From Roseovarius nubinhibens ISM (lineage in GTDB: Bacteria; Pseudomonadota; Alphaproteobacteria; Rhodobacterales; Rhodobacteraceae), in NCBI RefSeq assembly GCF_000152625.1, contig NZ_CH724156.1, positions 70,966-134,965 on the forward strand: 64,000 nt of DNA, written 5' to 3'. The notes below the pieces were generated by a model. It saw only the letters and a program-made list of their open reading frames with translations, did no database searches and had not been told where the DNA came from. Position 1 is the stretch's first letter. Every line of letters begins with the position of its first letter. This document shows positions 25,778-37,566 of this stretch, one piece after another. The position numbers and the translations under genes were made by a program.

Positions 25778-27059
25778 AGCGCAGGGCCTCCACCGGGTTC
25801 ATCCGGGCCGCACGGCGCGCCGGAAAGATCGTGACGATAAAGCTGAGCCCAAGCGACAGCGCCACCGCCGACAGCACATCCCAAAGCTCGAGCTTGGCCG
25901 GCAGGTAATAAATCCCCCGGATCGCCGGGTCCCAGGCCTCGCCCCCGGTCGCGCCGTTAACCAAAGCGAAAATCGGATCGATGTAGATTGCGAAAAGACA
26001 GCCAAGGATCACGCCAAAAAGCGTCCCGATCAAACCGGTGAACGCGCCACAAATGAAAAACACGCGCAGCACAGAGCCTTCGGTAAGACCCATGGTGCGC
26101 AAAATGCCAATATCGCGCCCCTTGTTCTTGACCAGCATGATCAAGCCGCTGGTGATGTTCATCGCGGCAATCAGCACGAGGATCGACAGGATGACGAACA
26201 TCACCCGATCCTCGATATCGAGCGCGTCGAGAAAGCTCTTCGAGGCATCGCGCCAGGTCCACAGCAGCGCCCGCTCTCCCGCCGCCGCGATCAGCGCCTC
26301 GGTCATCGCGTCAACATGGTCCGGCTCGGCCACCATCACCTCGAGCTCATCCGCCACGCCTTCGCGGTTGAAAAACTCCTGCGCCTCGGCAAAGGGCAGA
26401 TAGACGCGGGTGCGGTCGATGTCATAACGTCCCGCTGAGAACACATAAGTCACGTCATAGGCCTTGACCCGCGGGCTCGACCCAAAGGCCGTCTTGACGC
26501 CGCCGGGCAGGATGATCTTGACCTTGTCGCCCACCGTCACGCCCAATTCACGCGCCACGCCCGACCCGATGGCGATGCCCTGATCGAATGCCTCGATCTC
26601 GCCAAGGCTCGTCTCTGGGTTCGCAATACGCGGGATCGTTTTCAGGTTTTCTTTCGTAATACCAAAGACTTCGACCCCGGCATTGCGGTTCTGCACATTG
26701 GCCAGCAACTGCCCCCGCACCAGCGGCGCAACCCGTGTCACACCCGGCACCTCGCGCACTCTTGCGGCCATCTCTTCATAGTCCTGCAAGGTCCGGTCGA
26801 TACGGCCCGTCACCGCGTCCACCTCGCCCGCGCTATAGATGGTCACATGGGCGTTGCTGCCAAGTATCGTATCCACAAACTCGGCCCGAAACCCCGAGCG
26901 CACCGCCAGCGTCACGATCAGCGCGAACACGGCCAGCGTGATGCCGATGAGGCTGATCCAGGTCATGACGCTCACGCCGCCCTCGGCGCGTTTGGCGCGC
27001 AGATAGCGCCAGGCGATCATCCATTCAAACGGGGCAAAGGGGGCGGGTGTGCCTGGCAT
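25770..27059 (-). CDS. lolC: Lipoprotein-releasing ABC transporter permease LolC/LolE
   Basis: Encodes 429 residues from the ATG at 27059; the open frame continues upstream to 27110 but the family begins near [22 protein letters not shown]. One N-terminal membrane segment, a large periplasmic domain (about 50-270) with MacB-like core, and three C-terminal segments ([54 protein letters not shown]) end in the conserved [16 protein letters not shown]. Only one LolC/E-type gene is present, as in the single-permease (LolF-like) arrangement of many alphaproteobacteria. Overlaps lolD. Confidence 0.92.
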   Translation of the reverse strand: MPGTPAPFAPFEWMIAWRYLRAKRAEGGVSVMTWISLIGITLAVFALIVTLAVRSGFRAEFVDTILGSNAHVTIYSAGEVDAVTGRIDRTLQDYEEMAARVREVPGVTRVAPLVRGQLLANVQNRNAGVEVFGITKENLKTIPRIANPETSLGEIEAFDQGIAIGSGVARELGVTVGDKVKIILPGGVKTAFGSSPRVKAYDVTYVFSAGRYDIDRTRVYLPFAEAQEFFNREGVADELEVMVAEPDHVDAMTEALIAAAGERALLWTWRDASKSFLDALDIEDRVMFVILSILVLIAAMNITSGLIMLVKNKGRDIGILRTMGLTEGSVLRVFFICGAFTGLIGTLFGVILGCLFAIYIDPIFALVNGATGGEAWDPAIRGIYYLPAKLELWDVLSAVALSLGLSFIVTIFPARRAARMNPVEALRYE

Positions 27060-27113
27060 GTGTCGGGTTCCGGTCTTGGTTTCGGCGCAACCTGTGCCGC
27101 AGGGGGCCAAGGG

Positions 27114-27638
27114 TCAAGCCTTCTTCCCCCGCCTAGCCGCTTTCCGCCCGAAAAGCACGCCCCAAAAGAGCCTGAGCACCGCGCCAATCCCGCCGATGGC
27201 CAACAGACCGCCAAGGAACCCCGCCCCGCCGAACATGCCGCCCTCAAATGTCAGCGGCAGCGCCGGTCGGAAATCCGCCCAGGTGGCACGCGCGATCTCC
27301 CTGTCGCCAAGCCGCCCGGCCTCATAGGCGCGGGTGAACGGCCCCGCCTGACGCAACACCGACAGATCCTCGCTGAGCCGCGCATGCCGCGCCACGGTAC
27401 GCCGCACGCTCTCGGCCCGCGCCGCGGCCATCCGCCCGCCCTGTTCGAGATCGGCCAGCGCCGCCTCGCGGTCCAGGTCGAACTTTGCCGCATCGGCATC
27501 GAAGGCGGCGATGAACCGCGACAGCTCATCCACCGCACCGCCGAGCCGCTGCACATATTGCTGTGAAAATTCCGGAAACTGCGACAGTCCCGCCGCCCCG
27601 GCCAGACCGCCCGCCACTGCTATCGCCCGCATGAACAT
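27114..27638 (-). CDS. DUF2937 family membrane protein
   Basis: Encodes 174 residues from the ATG at 27638, which has AAGAGGT 7 bases upstream; a GTG three codons earlier is the alternative start. Two hydrophobic segments frame the protein: residues about 4-18 (AIAVAGGLAGAAGL) and 140-160 (GAGFLGGLLAIGGIGAVLRLF), with a helical, probably periplasmic middle (FPEFSQQYVQRLGGAVDELS). This matches DUF2937, of unknown function. Located between proS and lolC, a common roseobacter order. Confidence 0.78.
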   Translation of the reverse strand: MFMRAIAVAGGLAGAAGLSQFPEFSQQYVQRLGGAVDELSRFIAAFDADAAKFDLDREAALADLEQGGRMAAARAESVRRTVARHARLSEDLSVLRQAGPFTRAYEAGRLGDREIARATWADFRPALPLTFEGGMFGGAGFLGGLLAIGGIGAVLRLFWGVLFGRKAARRGKKA

Positions 27639-27734
27639 GCGCCGCACCTCTTACCTGCCTCGCCCCAATCTCGCACGGGGCAAGGCAAGAGGACAAGCCA
27701 ACGCGCGATCAGAGACCCTGATCGCCGTAGCCTA

Positions 27735-29093
27735 TCACACACCCTTTCCCGGCAGGTTAATCGCCGAAAAATGCTCCTTGAGCTTGGCAATCGCGGCCTC
27801 CGGCGACAGCTCTTCGCTCTCGCCCGTGCGGCGGCTTGTGAGCTCGACCACACCGTTCTTGAGGCCGCGGGGACCGACCGTGATCCGCCACGGCAGACCG
27901 ATGAGATCCATCGTCGCGAACTTGCCGCCCGCCCGCTCGTTGCGGTCGTCATAAAGCGGCTCGAGCCCAAGCGCCGCCACCTGCGCATAGAGCGCGTCAC
28001 AGGCCGCATCCGCCTCGTCATCGCCCTGTTTGAGGTTGACGATCCCGACATGGAACGGCGCCACCGCCTCGGGCCAGATGATGCCCTTGTCGTCATGGCT
28101 CGCCTCGATGATCGCGCCCAGAAGGCGGCTCACCCCGATACCATGGCTGCCCATATGCACCGGCACCGGCTTGCCGTCGGGGCCTTGCACCGTGGCGCCC
28201 ATCGGCTCGGAATATTTGGTGCCGAAATAGAAGATCTGTCCGACTTCAATGCCCCGCGCCACGCGGCGGCGCTCTTCGGGGATCTGGTTGAACAGCGCCT
28301 CGTCATGGGTCTCATCGGTGCGGGCATAGCGCGAGGTGAACTCTTCGAGCACCGCCTGACAGGCCTCATGGCTGTCATGGTCGATCTCGCGCTCGCCAAA
28401 GGTCAGATCGGTAATCTCGCTGTCATAGAACACTTCGCTCTCGCCGGTCTCGGCCAGCACGAGGAACTCATGGGTGTCATCGCCACCGATGGGACCGGAA
28501 TCCGCCCGCATCGGGATCGCCTGCAGCCCCATCCGCTCATAGGTGCGCAGATAGCTCACCAGATGGCGGTTATAGGCATGCAGCGCGTCTTCCTTGGTGA
28601 GGTCGAAATTATAGCCGTCCTTCATCAGGAATTCGCGCCCGCGCATCACGCCAAAGCGCGGCCGGATCTCGTCGCGGAACTTCCACTGGATATGATAGAG
28701 CGTCAGCGGCAGGTCCTTATAACTCGACACATGGCTGCGGAAGATGTCGGTGATCATCTCCTCGTTGGTCGGCCCAAAGAGCATGTCGCGATCCTGCCGG
28801 TCACGGATGCGCAGCATCTCGGGACCATAGGCGTCGTAGCGCCCGCTCTCGCGCCAGAGATCGGCCGATTGCAGCGTCGGCATCAGCATCGGGATATGGC
28901 CGACGCGCTGCTGTTCCTCATGGACTATGGTCTCGATATTGCGCAGCACCTTATAGCCCAGCGGCAGCCAGGAATAGATCCCCGCGCTCGACTGTTTGAT
29001 CATCCCGGCCCGCAACATCAGGCGGTGGCTGACGATCTGCGCCTCCGAGGGCGTTTCTTTCAAAACGGGCAGGAAATAGCGGCTGAGACGCAT
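27735..29093 (-). CDS. proS: Prolyl-tRNA synthetase, type without editing insertion
   Basis: Encodes 452 residues; the ATG at 29093 ([18 protein letters not shown]) has AAAGG 8 bases upstream. Class II synthetase motif 2 is [20 protein letters not shown] and motif 3 is [13 protein letters not shown]. At about 450 residues it lacks the large INS editing domain of the E. coli enzyme, as is usual in alphaproteobacteria. It charges tRNA-Pro in the cytoplasm and leads the run of minus-strand genes DUF2937, lolC and lolD. A 157-base divergent region separates it from the PerM-type gene. Confidence 0.97.
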   Translation of the reverse strand: MRLSRYFLPVLKETPSEAQIVSHRLMLRAGMIKQSSAGIYSWLPLGYKVLRNIETIVHEEQQRVGHIPMLMPTLQSADLWRESGRYDAYGPEMLRIRDRQDRDMLFGPTNEEMITDIFRSHVSSYKDLPLTLYHIQWKFRDEIRPRFGVMRGREFLMKDGYNFDLTKEDALHAYNRHLVSYLRTYERMGLQAIPMRADSGPIGGDDTHEFLVLAETGESEVFYDSEITDLTFGEREIDHDSHEACQAVLEEFTSRYARTDETHDEALFNQIPEERRRVARGIEVGQIFYFGTKYSEPMGATVQGPDGKPVPVHMGSHGIGVSRLLGAIIEASHDDKGIIWPEAVAPFHVGIVNLKQGDDEADAACDALYAQVAALGLEPLYDDRNERAGGKFATMDLIGLPWRITVGPRGLKNGVVELTSRRTGESEELSPEAAIAKLKEHFSAINLPGKGV

Positions 29094-29250
29094 GGAGAGA
29101 CCTTTCAGGGATCCGAAAACTTGGTGCCCGCGAGGTCTAGGGCAATCGCGGCTCACAGGCAAGCGGTGCTATCATCCCCTTCCCGCTTGCAACCCCCGGC
29201 CCGATGGGCGATTTTTGGGCAACTTCACAAGTGGTTCAAAGGGGAAGCCC

Positions 29251-30318
29251 GTGGCCTTGCCGGTGCGTACACAGATGAAATACTGGGGGGCCGTCACACT
29301 GGTCTTTCTGGTGGTGCTTTGGTTCCTGGGCGACGTGATCCTGCCCTTCGTGCTGGGCGGTGCCATCGCCTATTTCCTCGACCCGCTGGCCGACCGTCTG
29401 GAAAAGCTCGGGCTGACCCGCGCCATGGCGGTGGCGACGATCACGCTCTTTGCGCTTCTTCTCTTTGTCATCATGGCGCTTCTGGTGGTGCCGACCCTGA
29501 TCAAGCAGGCCGTCGCGCTCTTTGACATCGCGCCACAGCTCGCCCGCGATCTCGAAGGGTTCATCAGCCGCAATTTCCCCCAGGTCGGTGACGGCGACAG
29601 CACCCTGCGCCAATCGCTTGCCGTCGTCGGCGACACGATCAAATCCAAGGGCGGTCAGCTGCTCGACAGCGCCATCGGCTCGGTCTCGTCGCTGATCAAC
29701 GTGGTGCTGCTCTTCGTCATCGTGCCGGTGGTGGCCTTCTACCTGCTCTATGATTGGGACCGGATGGTCGCCGCGGTCGATGACCTGCTGCCCCGCGACC
29801 ACGCCCCCACCGTGCGCCATCTCGCAAAGCAAATCGACCGCACGCTTGCCTCCTTTATCCGGGGCATGGGCACGGTCTGCCTGATCCTTGGCACCTATTA
29901 CGCCGGGGCGCTGATGCTCGTCGGGCTGCAATTCGGTCTGGTGGTGGGGTTCGTCGCCGGTCTGATCACCTTCATCCCCTATGTGGGGGCGCTGGTCGGC
30001 GGCGCGCTGGCCATCGGGCTCGCGCTCTTTCAGTTCTGGGGCGATTGGGTCTCCATCGGTCTGGTCGCCGGCATCTTTGCCCTGGGTCAGGTGATCGAGG
30101 GCAATGTGCTCACCCCGAAACTGGTGGGCAGCTCGGTCGGGCTGCACCCGGTCTGGCTCATCTTTGCGCTGTCGGTCTTTGGCGCGCTCTTCGGCTTTGT
30201 CGGGATGCTCGTCGCGGTGCCCGTCGCCGCCGCCATCGGCGTACTGGCGCGGTTCGCGATCCAGCAATATCGCAGCAGCCTGCTCTATCGCGGTCTCTCG
30301 GATCGGGATCAGGCCTGA
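29251..30318 (+). CDS. AI-2E/PerM family membrane exporter
   Basis: Encodes 355 residues from GTG at 29251, with AGGGGA 6 bases upstream; the open frame to 29092 lies in the divergent promoter region. About seven or eight hydrophobic segments, with a soluble stretch around 80-140. The PerM/AI-2E pattern is clear: DVILPFVLGGAIAYFLDPLADRLEKLG at the front and ITFIPYVGALVGG and GNVLTPKLVGSSVGLHPVWL in the second half. Substrate unknown. Its stop overlaps hdaA (TGATG). Confidence 0.9.
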   Translation: MALPVRTQMKYWGAVTLVFLVVLWFLGDVILPFVLGGAIAYFLDPLADRLEKLGLTRAMAVATITLFALLLFVIMALLVVPTLIKQAVALFDIAPQLARDLEGFISRNFPQVGDGDSTLRQSLAVVGDTIKSKGGQLLDSAIGSVSSLINVVLLFVIVPVVAFYLLYDWDRMVAAVDDLLPRDHAPTVRHLAKQIDRTLASFIRGMGTVCLILGTYYAGALMLVGLQFGLVVGFVAGLITFIPYVGALVGGALAIGLALFQFWGDWVSIGLVAGIFALGQVIEGNVLTPKLVGSSVGLHPVWLIFALSVFGALFGFVGMLVAVPVAAAIGVLARFAIQQYRSSLLYRGLSDRDQA

Positions 30319-30992
30319 TGTCGCAACAGCTGAGCTTTGACCTGCCCGCCGTGCCGGCGATGGGGCGTGACGATTTCTTCGTCTCCGCCTCGAACGCCGC
30401 CGCCGTGGCGATGATCGAAACCTGGCAGAGCTGGCCTGCCCGCAAGCTCATGCTGCGCGGCCCCTCGGGCGCGGGCAAGACCCATCTTGCCCATGTCTGG
30501 GCAAGCCTCTCAGGCGCCCGGATCATCGCCGCCAGCGATTTGGCCGAGGCCGACATCCCGACATTGGCGAGCGGCCCGGTGGCCGTCGAAGACCTGTGGC
30601 AGATCACCGGCGAAAGGGCGCAGGAACGGGCGCTTTTTCACCTGCACAACCTCGTGCTGGCCGAGGGCAATTCACTGCTGATCACCAGCAGCGACGACAG
30701 CGCCCTCAGCGACATCCACCTGCCCGACCTCGCCAGCCGCATGGAGGGCACCCCCGGCGTCCGGATCGAGCCCCCCGACGACGCGCTGCTTGCCGCGGTG
30801 CTGATGAAGCTCTTTGCCGACCGTCAGCTGCGCCCCACGCCTGAAACCCTGCCCTATATCGTGCCTCGCATGCCGCGCGCCTTTGCGGCTGCCCGAAATC
30901 TGGTCGAAACGCTGGATCAACTGGCGCTCGATACCGGCAAACCGATCAATCGGCGGCTGGCCGCGACTGCACTGGACAATCTGCAAATTTAG
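30318..30992 (+). CDS. hdaA: DnaA-homologous replication regulator HdaA
   Basis: Encodes 224 residues, only the AAA+ part of DnaA with no DNA-binding domain IV. Walker A is GPSGAGKT (48-55). The N-terminus MSQQLSFDLP carries a QLxFDL-type sliding-clamp binding motif. HdaA/Hda with the clamp stimulates ATP hydrolysis by DnaA to prevent re-initiation; it also affects division timing in alphaproteobacteria. It lies between the PerM-type gene and ppk, the expected order for the group. The start overlaps the previous stop. Confidence 0.9.
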   Translation: MSQQLSFDLPAVPAMGRDDFFVSASNAAAVAMIETWQSWPARKLMLRGPSGAGKTHLAHVWASLSGARIIAASDLAEADIPTLASGPVAVEDLWQITGERAQERALFHLHNLVLAEGNSLLITSSDDSALSDIHLPDLASRMEGTPGVRIEPPDDALLAAVLMKLFADRQLRPTPETLPYIVPRMPRAFAAARNLVETLDQLALDTGKPINRRLAATALDNLQI

Positions 30993-31042
30993 TCTGACAC
31001 TCCGTCACTTTCCCGTTGCAATTCATGCGGTACAAGGCGGCC

Positions 31043-33217
<2,175 letters not shown>

Positions 33218-33267
33218 CCCCCCGGCACCGCTGACGCATAAGGGGGCCGTTGCAAGCCGGGGAAGCA

Positions 33268-34794
33268 ATGAACATCAGCTATGACGCCGCCGATGGCCCC
33301 TTCGGGCGCCCGCTGTTCGACAAGCCCTCTGCACGGGCGCTGCGCCGGGTCGGTGTGGTTGATGTCGGGTCCAACTCGGTGCGGCTCGTGGTGTTCGACG
33401 GCGCGGCCCGCTCACCGGCCTATTTCTTCAACGAAAAGATCATGTGTGCGCTCGGCGCGGGCATGTCGGAAACCGGGCGGCTCAACCCCACGGGACGCAT
33501 CCGCGCGCTCAACGCGCTCAAACGGTTCAAGCTGCTCGCCGAGGGCATGGACACCGGCCCGCTGTCGATTGTCGCCACCGCCGCCGTGCGCGAGGCCGAG
33601 GACGGCCCCGATTTCTGCGACGAGGTGCTGCGCGAAACCGGGCTCAAGATCTGGGTGATCGACGGGCGCGAAGAAGCGCGGCTCTCGGCACAAGGCGTCT
33701 TGCTGGGCTGGCCCGGCTCCTATGGGCTGGTCTGTGACATCGGCGGCTCCTCCATGGAACTGGCCGAAATCCACGATGGCGAAGTGGGCCGGCGCGAAAC
33801 CTCGCCCCTGGGTCCGCTGAAATTGCAGGACATCAAGGGCGGCCAACGCGCCCGGCGCAAATACATCAAGGAAAAGGTCGCGGCCCTGCACGAACAGATG
33901 GGCGAACAAAAAGACCGGCTCTTTCTCGTCGGCGGCTCGTGGCGTGCCATTGCCCGGATCGACATGGAGCGGCGCGGCTATCCGCTCCACGTGCTGCACG
34001 AATACCGGATGACCGCCAAATCGGTGCGCGAAACCGCGAAATATATCCAGAAATCGGATCTCGACGATCTGCGGATCAACTGTGGCATTTCATCGAGCCG
34101 GATCGGCCTTGTGCCCACCGCCATCGAGGTGCTGCTAGAAATCGTGCGCAGCTTTCGCCCGCGCGACATCGCCGTATCAAGCTATGGCATCCGCGAGGGC
34201 CTGCTCTATGAGCAGATGCCCGCCAAGCTCAAACAGCGCGACCCGCTGATCGAGGCCTGCCGCTATGCCGAACATAAAGACGCGCGCGTGCCGGGCTTTG
34301 GCAAGATCATCTATCATTTCATCGAGCCGCTCTTCCCAAGCGCCAAGCCCGAACGCAAACGCCTGATCAAGGCCGCGAGCCTTTTGCATGACGTGAGCTG
34401 GCGCGCCCACCCCGACTACCGGGCCGAGCTTTGTTTCGATAACGCGACCCGCGCCAATCTCGGCGGGCTCAAACATTCGGAACGGGTGTTTTTGGGGCTC
34501 GCGCTCATGTACCGCTATTCGAACAAGTTCGACGATGCCCATTTCGGCCCGCTACTCGCGCTCATCGACGAAAAGCGCCGGCACGAGGCCGAGGTTCTGG
34601 GCAAGGCCATGCGCTTTGCCGCGATGCTCTGGCTCAAGGAAGACGCGGACCCCGGGCAATTGCGCTGGTATCCCAAGAAAAAGCTGCTGGAGTTCAAGGT
34701 CGCGCCCGAGGCGGTAGACCTCTTTGGCGAGGTGGCGCAGGCCCGGCTTCAATCGCTGGCCAGCACGCTCAACGCCGAGCTGCGCCTGCTCTGA
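33268..34794 (+). CDS. ppx: Ppx/GppA family exopolyphosphatase
   Basis: Encodes 508 residues; the ATG at 33268 follows GGGGAAGC. An in-frame TTG at 33250 is less likely. The actin-like N-terminal half shows VVDVGSNSVRLVVFDG and YGLVCDIGGSSMELAEI, and the C-terminal half an HD-like domain with AASLLHDVSWRAHPDYR. Members hydrolyse polyphosphate or pppGpp. The position 50 bases after ppk favours the polyphosphate role. It ends six bases before a convergent small gene. Confidence 0.92.
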   Translation: MNISYDAADGPFGRPLFDKPSARALRRVGVVDVGSNSVRLVVFDGAARSPAYFFNEKIMCALGAGMSETGRLNPTGRIRALNALKRFKLLAEGMDTGPLSIVATAAVREAEDGPDFCDEVLRETGLKIWVIDGREEARLSAQGVLLGWPGSYGLVCDIGGSSMELAEIHDGEVGRRETSPLGPLKLQDIKGGQRARRKYIKEKVAALHEQMGEQKDRLFLVGGSWRAIARIDMERRGYPLHVLHEYRMTAKSVRETAKYIQKSDLDDLRINCGISSSRIGLVPTAIEVLLEIVRSFRPRDIAVSSYGIREGLLYEQMPAKLKQRDPLIEACRYAEHKDARVPGFGKIIYHFIEPLFPSAKPERKRLIKAASLLHDVSWRAHPDYRAELCFDNATRANLGGLKHSERVFLGLALMYRYSNKFDDAHFGPLLALIDEKRRHEAEVLGKAMRFAAMLWLKEDADPGQLRWYPKKKLLEFKVAPEAVDLFGEVAQARLQSLASTLNAELRLL

Positions 34795-34800
34795 CGCCGT

Positions 34801-35196
34801 TTAAATCTCGATGTCTTCGCCGGGTTTCATCGGCGGCAGGAGACCCTCGCCGGGCCCGTCCTCTGCGGGTGCTTTGCGGCGCATGATGATATCGCCATTG
34901 GGCAGCATTTCCGGCGCGTGATAGCGGGAAATATCATCCACCTTATCCAGAAGCTCCGACAGCGCCGGCCCCATCTGCGTGACGAACTCGCGCATCTGCG
35001 GCTGCCAGCTTTCGGCCAGCTCCGCGAGATCCTTCATCGCCGGGGCCATATCCTCGGCCAACCCTTCGAGAAACATCCGCGCGCCTTCCTCGATGAGCGA
35101 CAGCCCCTCTTCGGGCGCGGGTTCTCCCTCCGCCTCCTGCGCGGACACAGGCGAGACGGCAAGACAGGCAATCGTGACGAGGGCTAGGCTACGCAT
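34801..35196 (-). CDS. Small exported protein of unknown function
   Basis: Encodes 131 residues. Signal peptide of 19 residues ending VSAQEAEG. The mature part is acidic and helical (LIEEGARMFLEGLAEDMAP, LAELAESWQPQMREFVTQMG) and ends GLLPPMKPGEDIEI. No Shine-Dalgarno is seen; CTTATATCTAGCCC directly precedes the ATG, so a leaderless message is possible. I recognise no family beyond a similar small AAA-independent periplasmic protein often seen in roseobacters near ppx. Function unknown. Confidence 0.65.
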   Translation of the reverse strand: MRSLALVTIACLAVSPVSAQEAEGEPAPEEGLSLIEEGARMFLEGLAEDMAPAMKDLAELAESWQPQMREFVTQMGPALSELLDKVDDISRYHAPEMLPNGDIIMRRKAPAEDGPGEGLLPPMKPGEDIEI

Positions 35197-35284
35197 GGGC
35201 TAGATATAAGCGCGATTGGCCGCAAGGGAAGAGGCCCCTGCCCGGCACTCGGCAAGCGCCCGCCCAAGACGCGGCGTCCACGCC

Positions 35285-36307
35285 TCAGATATCGAGATCG
35301 ATGGTCACCGGATAATGATCCGAAGCGGTCAGCAGGGCGCGGCTCAGCTCTGGCAGGTTCCAGCAATCGGGATCATCGAACGGATGCCAGATGCGCCAGG
35401 CCGCCCCACGCTCGCGCAGACCCCGCGTCACCATGATGTAATCAAGCAGCGCCTGCATATAACGGCCGGTCTCAGGCTGATAGAACCGTGAGGTGCTATA
35501 GATCGCGCCGAGCTTGCGGGTCAGCGCCGCCCGCGCATGCGGATCATAGAGCGCTCCCTCCCCTTCGCCGAGCAGGATTTCCACCGACGACCGGCCAAAG
35601 AGATCCTCATATTCATCGAGCCCCGGCCCGTCATTCATATCGCCCATCACCATGAGCGTCTCACCCGCCGCCAGATGGCCGTCGATCCTTTGCCGCAACC
35701 ACACCGCCTGTGCCAGCTGCTTGCGCCGGTTGGCAATGCCGATGCGCATCGCCGCCTCGCGGTTGGTCGCGCCATGCGGGGCCTTGGATTTGAGATGCAC
35801 GCCGATCATCCGAAACGCCGTGCCCGTGGCCGTCTCGACGGCGAGCTCGATCGGCGGCTTGGAAAAGGTGACGATATCTTCCTTGGCGTCGATATCGAGG
35901 TCAATGCGAAACGCCCCATCGAACCGCGGCGCATCGGCCGAGCCGCGCTTGCCGGTCTCCTCGCCAATCGGGTCATGCCGCACGCTGAGCTTGTCGGGAT
36001 CATAAAGCAGCGCAATTTCCTGCTGCGTCTCGTTTTCAAACCCGAGCACCGCCTTGCGCGCGCTGAGCCCCATCCGATAGGCAAATCCTTCGAGCGCCCG
36101 CACCGTCGACCGCTGCCGGTTCTGATCCGGCGCTTCAACGATCATGATCGCATCGGCCTTGAGGGCGGTGAGAACGATCCCCACCGCCTCGGTCTGCTGA
36201 CTGCGGGTGATATTGTGCCGCGCCGACCAGCCGTCGTCGTCGATCAATTCCCCATCATCATCGAAAAGCGCATTGAACCACTCGATATTATACGTGGCTA
36301 TGCGCAT
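35285..36307 (-). CDS. Endonuclease/exonuclease/phosphatase family protein
   Basis: Encodes 340 residues from the ATG at 36307 (MRIATYNIEWFNALF). The fold motifs of the DNase I/exonuclease III superfamily are present: TYNIEWF at the front, EAPDQNRQRS for the metal-binding glutamate, GVHLKSK, MVMGDMNDGPG and the terminal SDHYPVTID. No signal peptide. The substrate (DNA, phospholipid or other phosphodiester) cannot be decided. It overlaps the upstream TerB-DnaJ gene by 20 bases in the same direction. Confidence 0.85.
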   Translation of the reverse strand: MRIATYNIEWFNALFDDDGELIDDDGWSARHNITRSQQTEAVGIVLTALKADAIMIVEAPDQNRQRSTVRALEGFAYRMGLSARKAVLGFENETQQEIALLYDPDKLSVRHDPIGEETGKRGSADAPRFDGAFRIDLDIDAKEDIVTFSKPPIELAVETATGTAFRMIGVHLKSKAPHGATNREAAMRIGIANRRKQLAQAVWLRQRIDGHLAAGETLMVMGDMNDGPGLDEYEDLFGRSSVEILLGEGEGALYDPHARAALTRKLGAIYSTSRFYQPETGRYMQALLDYIMVTRGLRERGAAWRIWHPFDDPDCWNLPELSRALLTASDHYPVTIDLDI

Positions 36308-36986
36308 GGGCGCGATCCTCGCTGATCTCTTCCCAGGCGCGGTTGATATCGGCCATGCGTTTCTCGGCCAGCCGAATGGCCTCCTGAGGCACGCCCCGCG
36401 CCAGCATCCGGTCGGGATGGGTCTCGCGCACCAGTTTCCGCCAGACGCCGCGGATCTCGTCCATCGGGGCATCCGCTCTCACCCCCAGCACCGCATAGGG
36501 ATCACAGGCCGCATCGCCCGCGAACCGTGACCGCATGGTGCGAAAGCCGCGCTCGTCGAGGCCGAAGATCTCGGCCACCCGTTCGAGAAAGCGGTCTTCA
36601 TTCGGGTGATAGACCCCATCCGCCATAGCGATATGAAACAGCCCTTCGAGCAGCACCGACAGCGTCTCGCGATCGTCGCGAAACATCGCCTGAATGCGCG
36701 CGGCATATTCCTCGAACCCGGCCACGTCCTGCCGCGCGAGGTTGAACACCCGCGCCGCGCCGGGCTCATCCTGCGGTGCGATATGGAACACTTCGCGAAA
36801 GGCCGTGACCTCATCGGGTGTCACCAGCCCGTCCGCCTTGGCCATCTTGGCCGAGAGCGCGATCACCGCGATGGTAAAGGCGACGCTCCGCTCTGGCGGG
36901 GTGCGCAGGCGGTCAAAGACGGCGCTCAGGCTTTCGCCTGAGGCCAGTGCGGCAATCGCCTCGGATATGCGGCTCCACAAGGACAT
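36288..36986 (-). CDS. TerB-DnaJ fusion protein (DjlA-like)
   Basis: Encodes 232 residues from ATG at 36986. Residues about 20-150 form a TerB domain (AFTIAVIALSAKMAKADGLVTPDE, HIAMADGVYHPNEDRFLERV) and about 165-232 a J-domain (DPYAVLGVRADAPMDEIRGVW, KLVRETHPDRM with the HPD motif). It should stimulate a DnaK-type chaperone. Unlike E. coli DjlA there is no N-terminal membrane segment. No Shine-Dalgarno is visible: TATTATCCTTTCC directly precedes the ATG, so it may be leaderless. Confidence 0.88.
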   Translation of the reverse strand: MSLWSRISEAIAALASGESLSAVFDRLRTPPERSVAFTIAVIALSAKMAKADGLVTPDEVTAFREVFHIAPQDEPGAARVFNLARQDVAGFEEYAARIQAMFRDDRETLSVLLEGLFHIAMADGVYHPNEDRFLERVAEIFGLDERGFRTMRSRFAGDAACDPYAVLGVRADAPMDEIRGVWRKLVRETHPDRMLARGVPQEAIRLAEKRMADINRAWEEISEDRAHAHSHV

Positions 36987-37080
36987 GGAAAGGATAATAG
37001 CCCGTTCGCGCGGGAATTGGCATGGCGAAATCGTCACAGCTTGGTGATGAAATCGCACAAAATTGACGCAGGCAGCGGGG

Positions 37081-37566
37081 TTAGAGGCGGTATTGCATCA
37101 ACACAAGGTCGAGGTAGCGCCCGTATTTGAACCCCACCTCCGGCACCTGTGCCACCTCGGCAAAGCCCATCGCCTCGTGAAAGCGCAGCCCGCCGTCATT
37201 CTCGGCACAGACCCCGGCCATCATCACATGCACACCCGCATCCCGCGCGTGATCGAGCAGTGCCGCCATCAGGCCGCGCCCGACCCCGCGCCCCTGCGCC
37301 CGTGGATCGAGGATGATCGTATGTTCCATCGACTGCGCATAGCCGATGCCGCCGCGAAACTGCCCATAGCTCGCAAAGCCCAAGGTCGCGCCATCGATCT
37401 CAGTCACCAGAAACCCATGCCCCTGCCCCTGTTTCGCGGCGATGTCGCGGGCGATGTCCTCAGGGGTTTTCTCGATGGAATTGAAGGTCACAAGTGTGTC
37501 GCGGATCTGCGGGTTCCAGAACGCTGCGATCGCCTCGGCATCGGCGGCAGTGGCGGGGCGGATCAT
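37081..37566 (-). CDS. GNAT family N-acetyltransferase (phosphinothricin acetyltransferase-like)
   Basis: Encodes 161 residues, a single GNAT domain. The acetyl-CoA binding pattern is clear in HTIILDPRAQGRGVGRGLMAALLDHAR, and the N-terminus IRPATAADAEAIAAFWNPQIRDTLVTF matches the Pat/MddA group that acetylates phosphinothricin or methionine derivatives. It overlaps the end of the upstream VOC gene by four bases. The substrate is not known. Confidence 0.88.
   Translation of the reverse strand: MIRPATAADAEAIAAFWNPQIRDTLVTFNSIEKTPEDIARDIAAKQGQGHGFLVTEIDGATLGFASYGQFRGGIGYAQSMEHTIILDPRAQGRGVGRGLMAALLDHARDAGVHVMMAGVCAENDGGLRFHEAMGFAEVAQVPEVGFKYGRYLDLVLMQYRL

Noticed and set aside
33218..33267. Possible terminator between ppk and ppx
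   Set aside because: Only loose complementarity and no T-run; the genes are probably cotranscribed.
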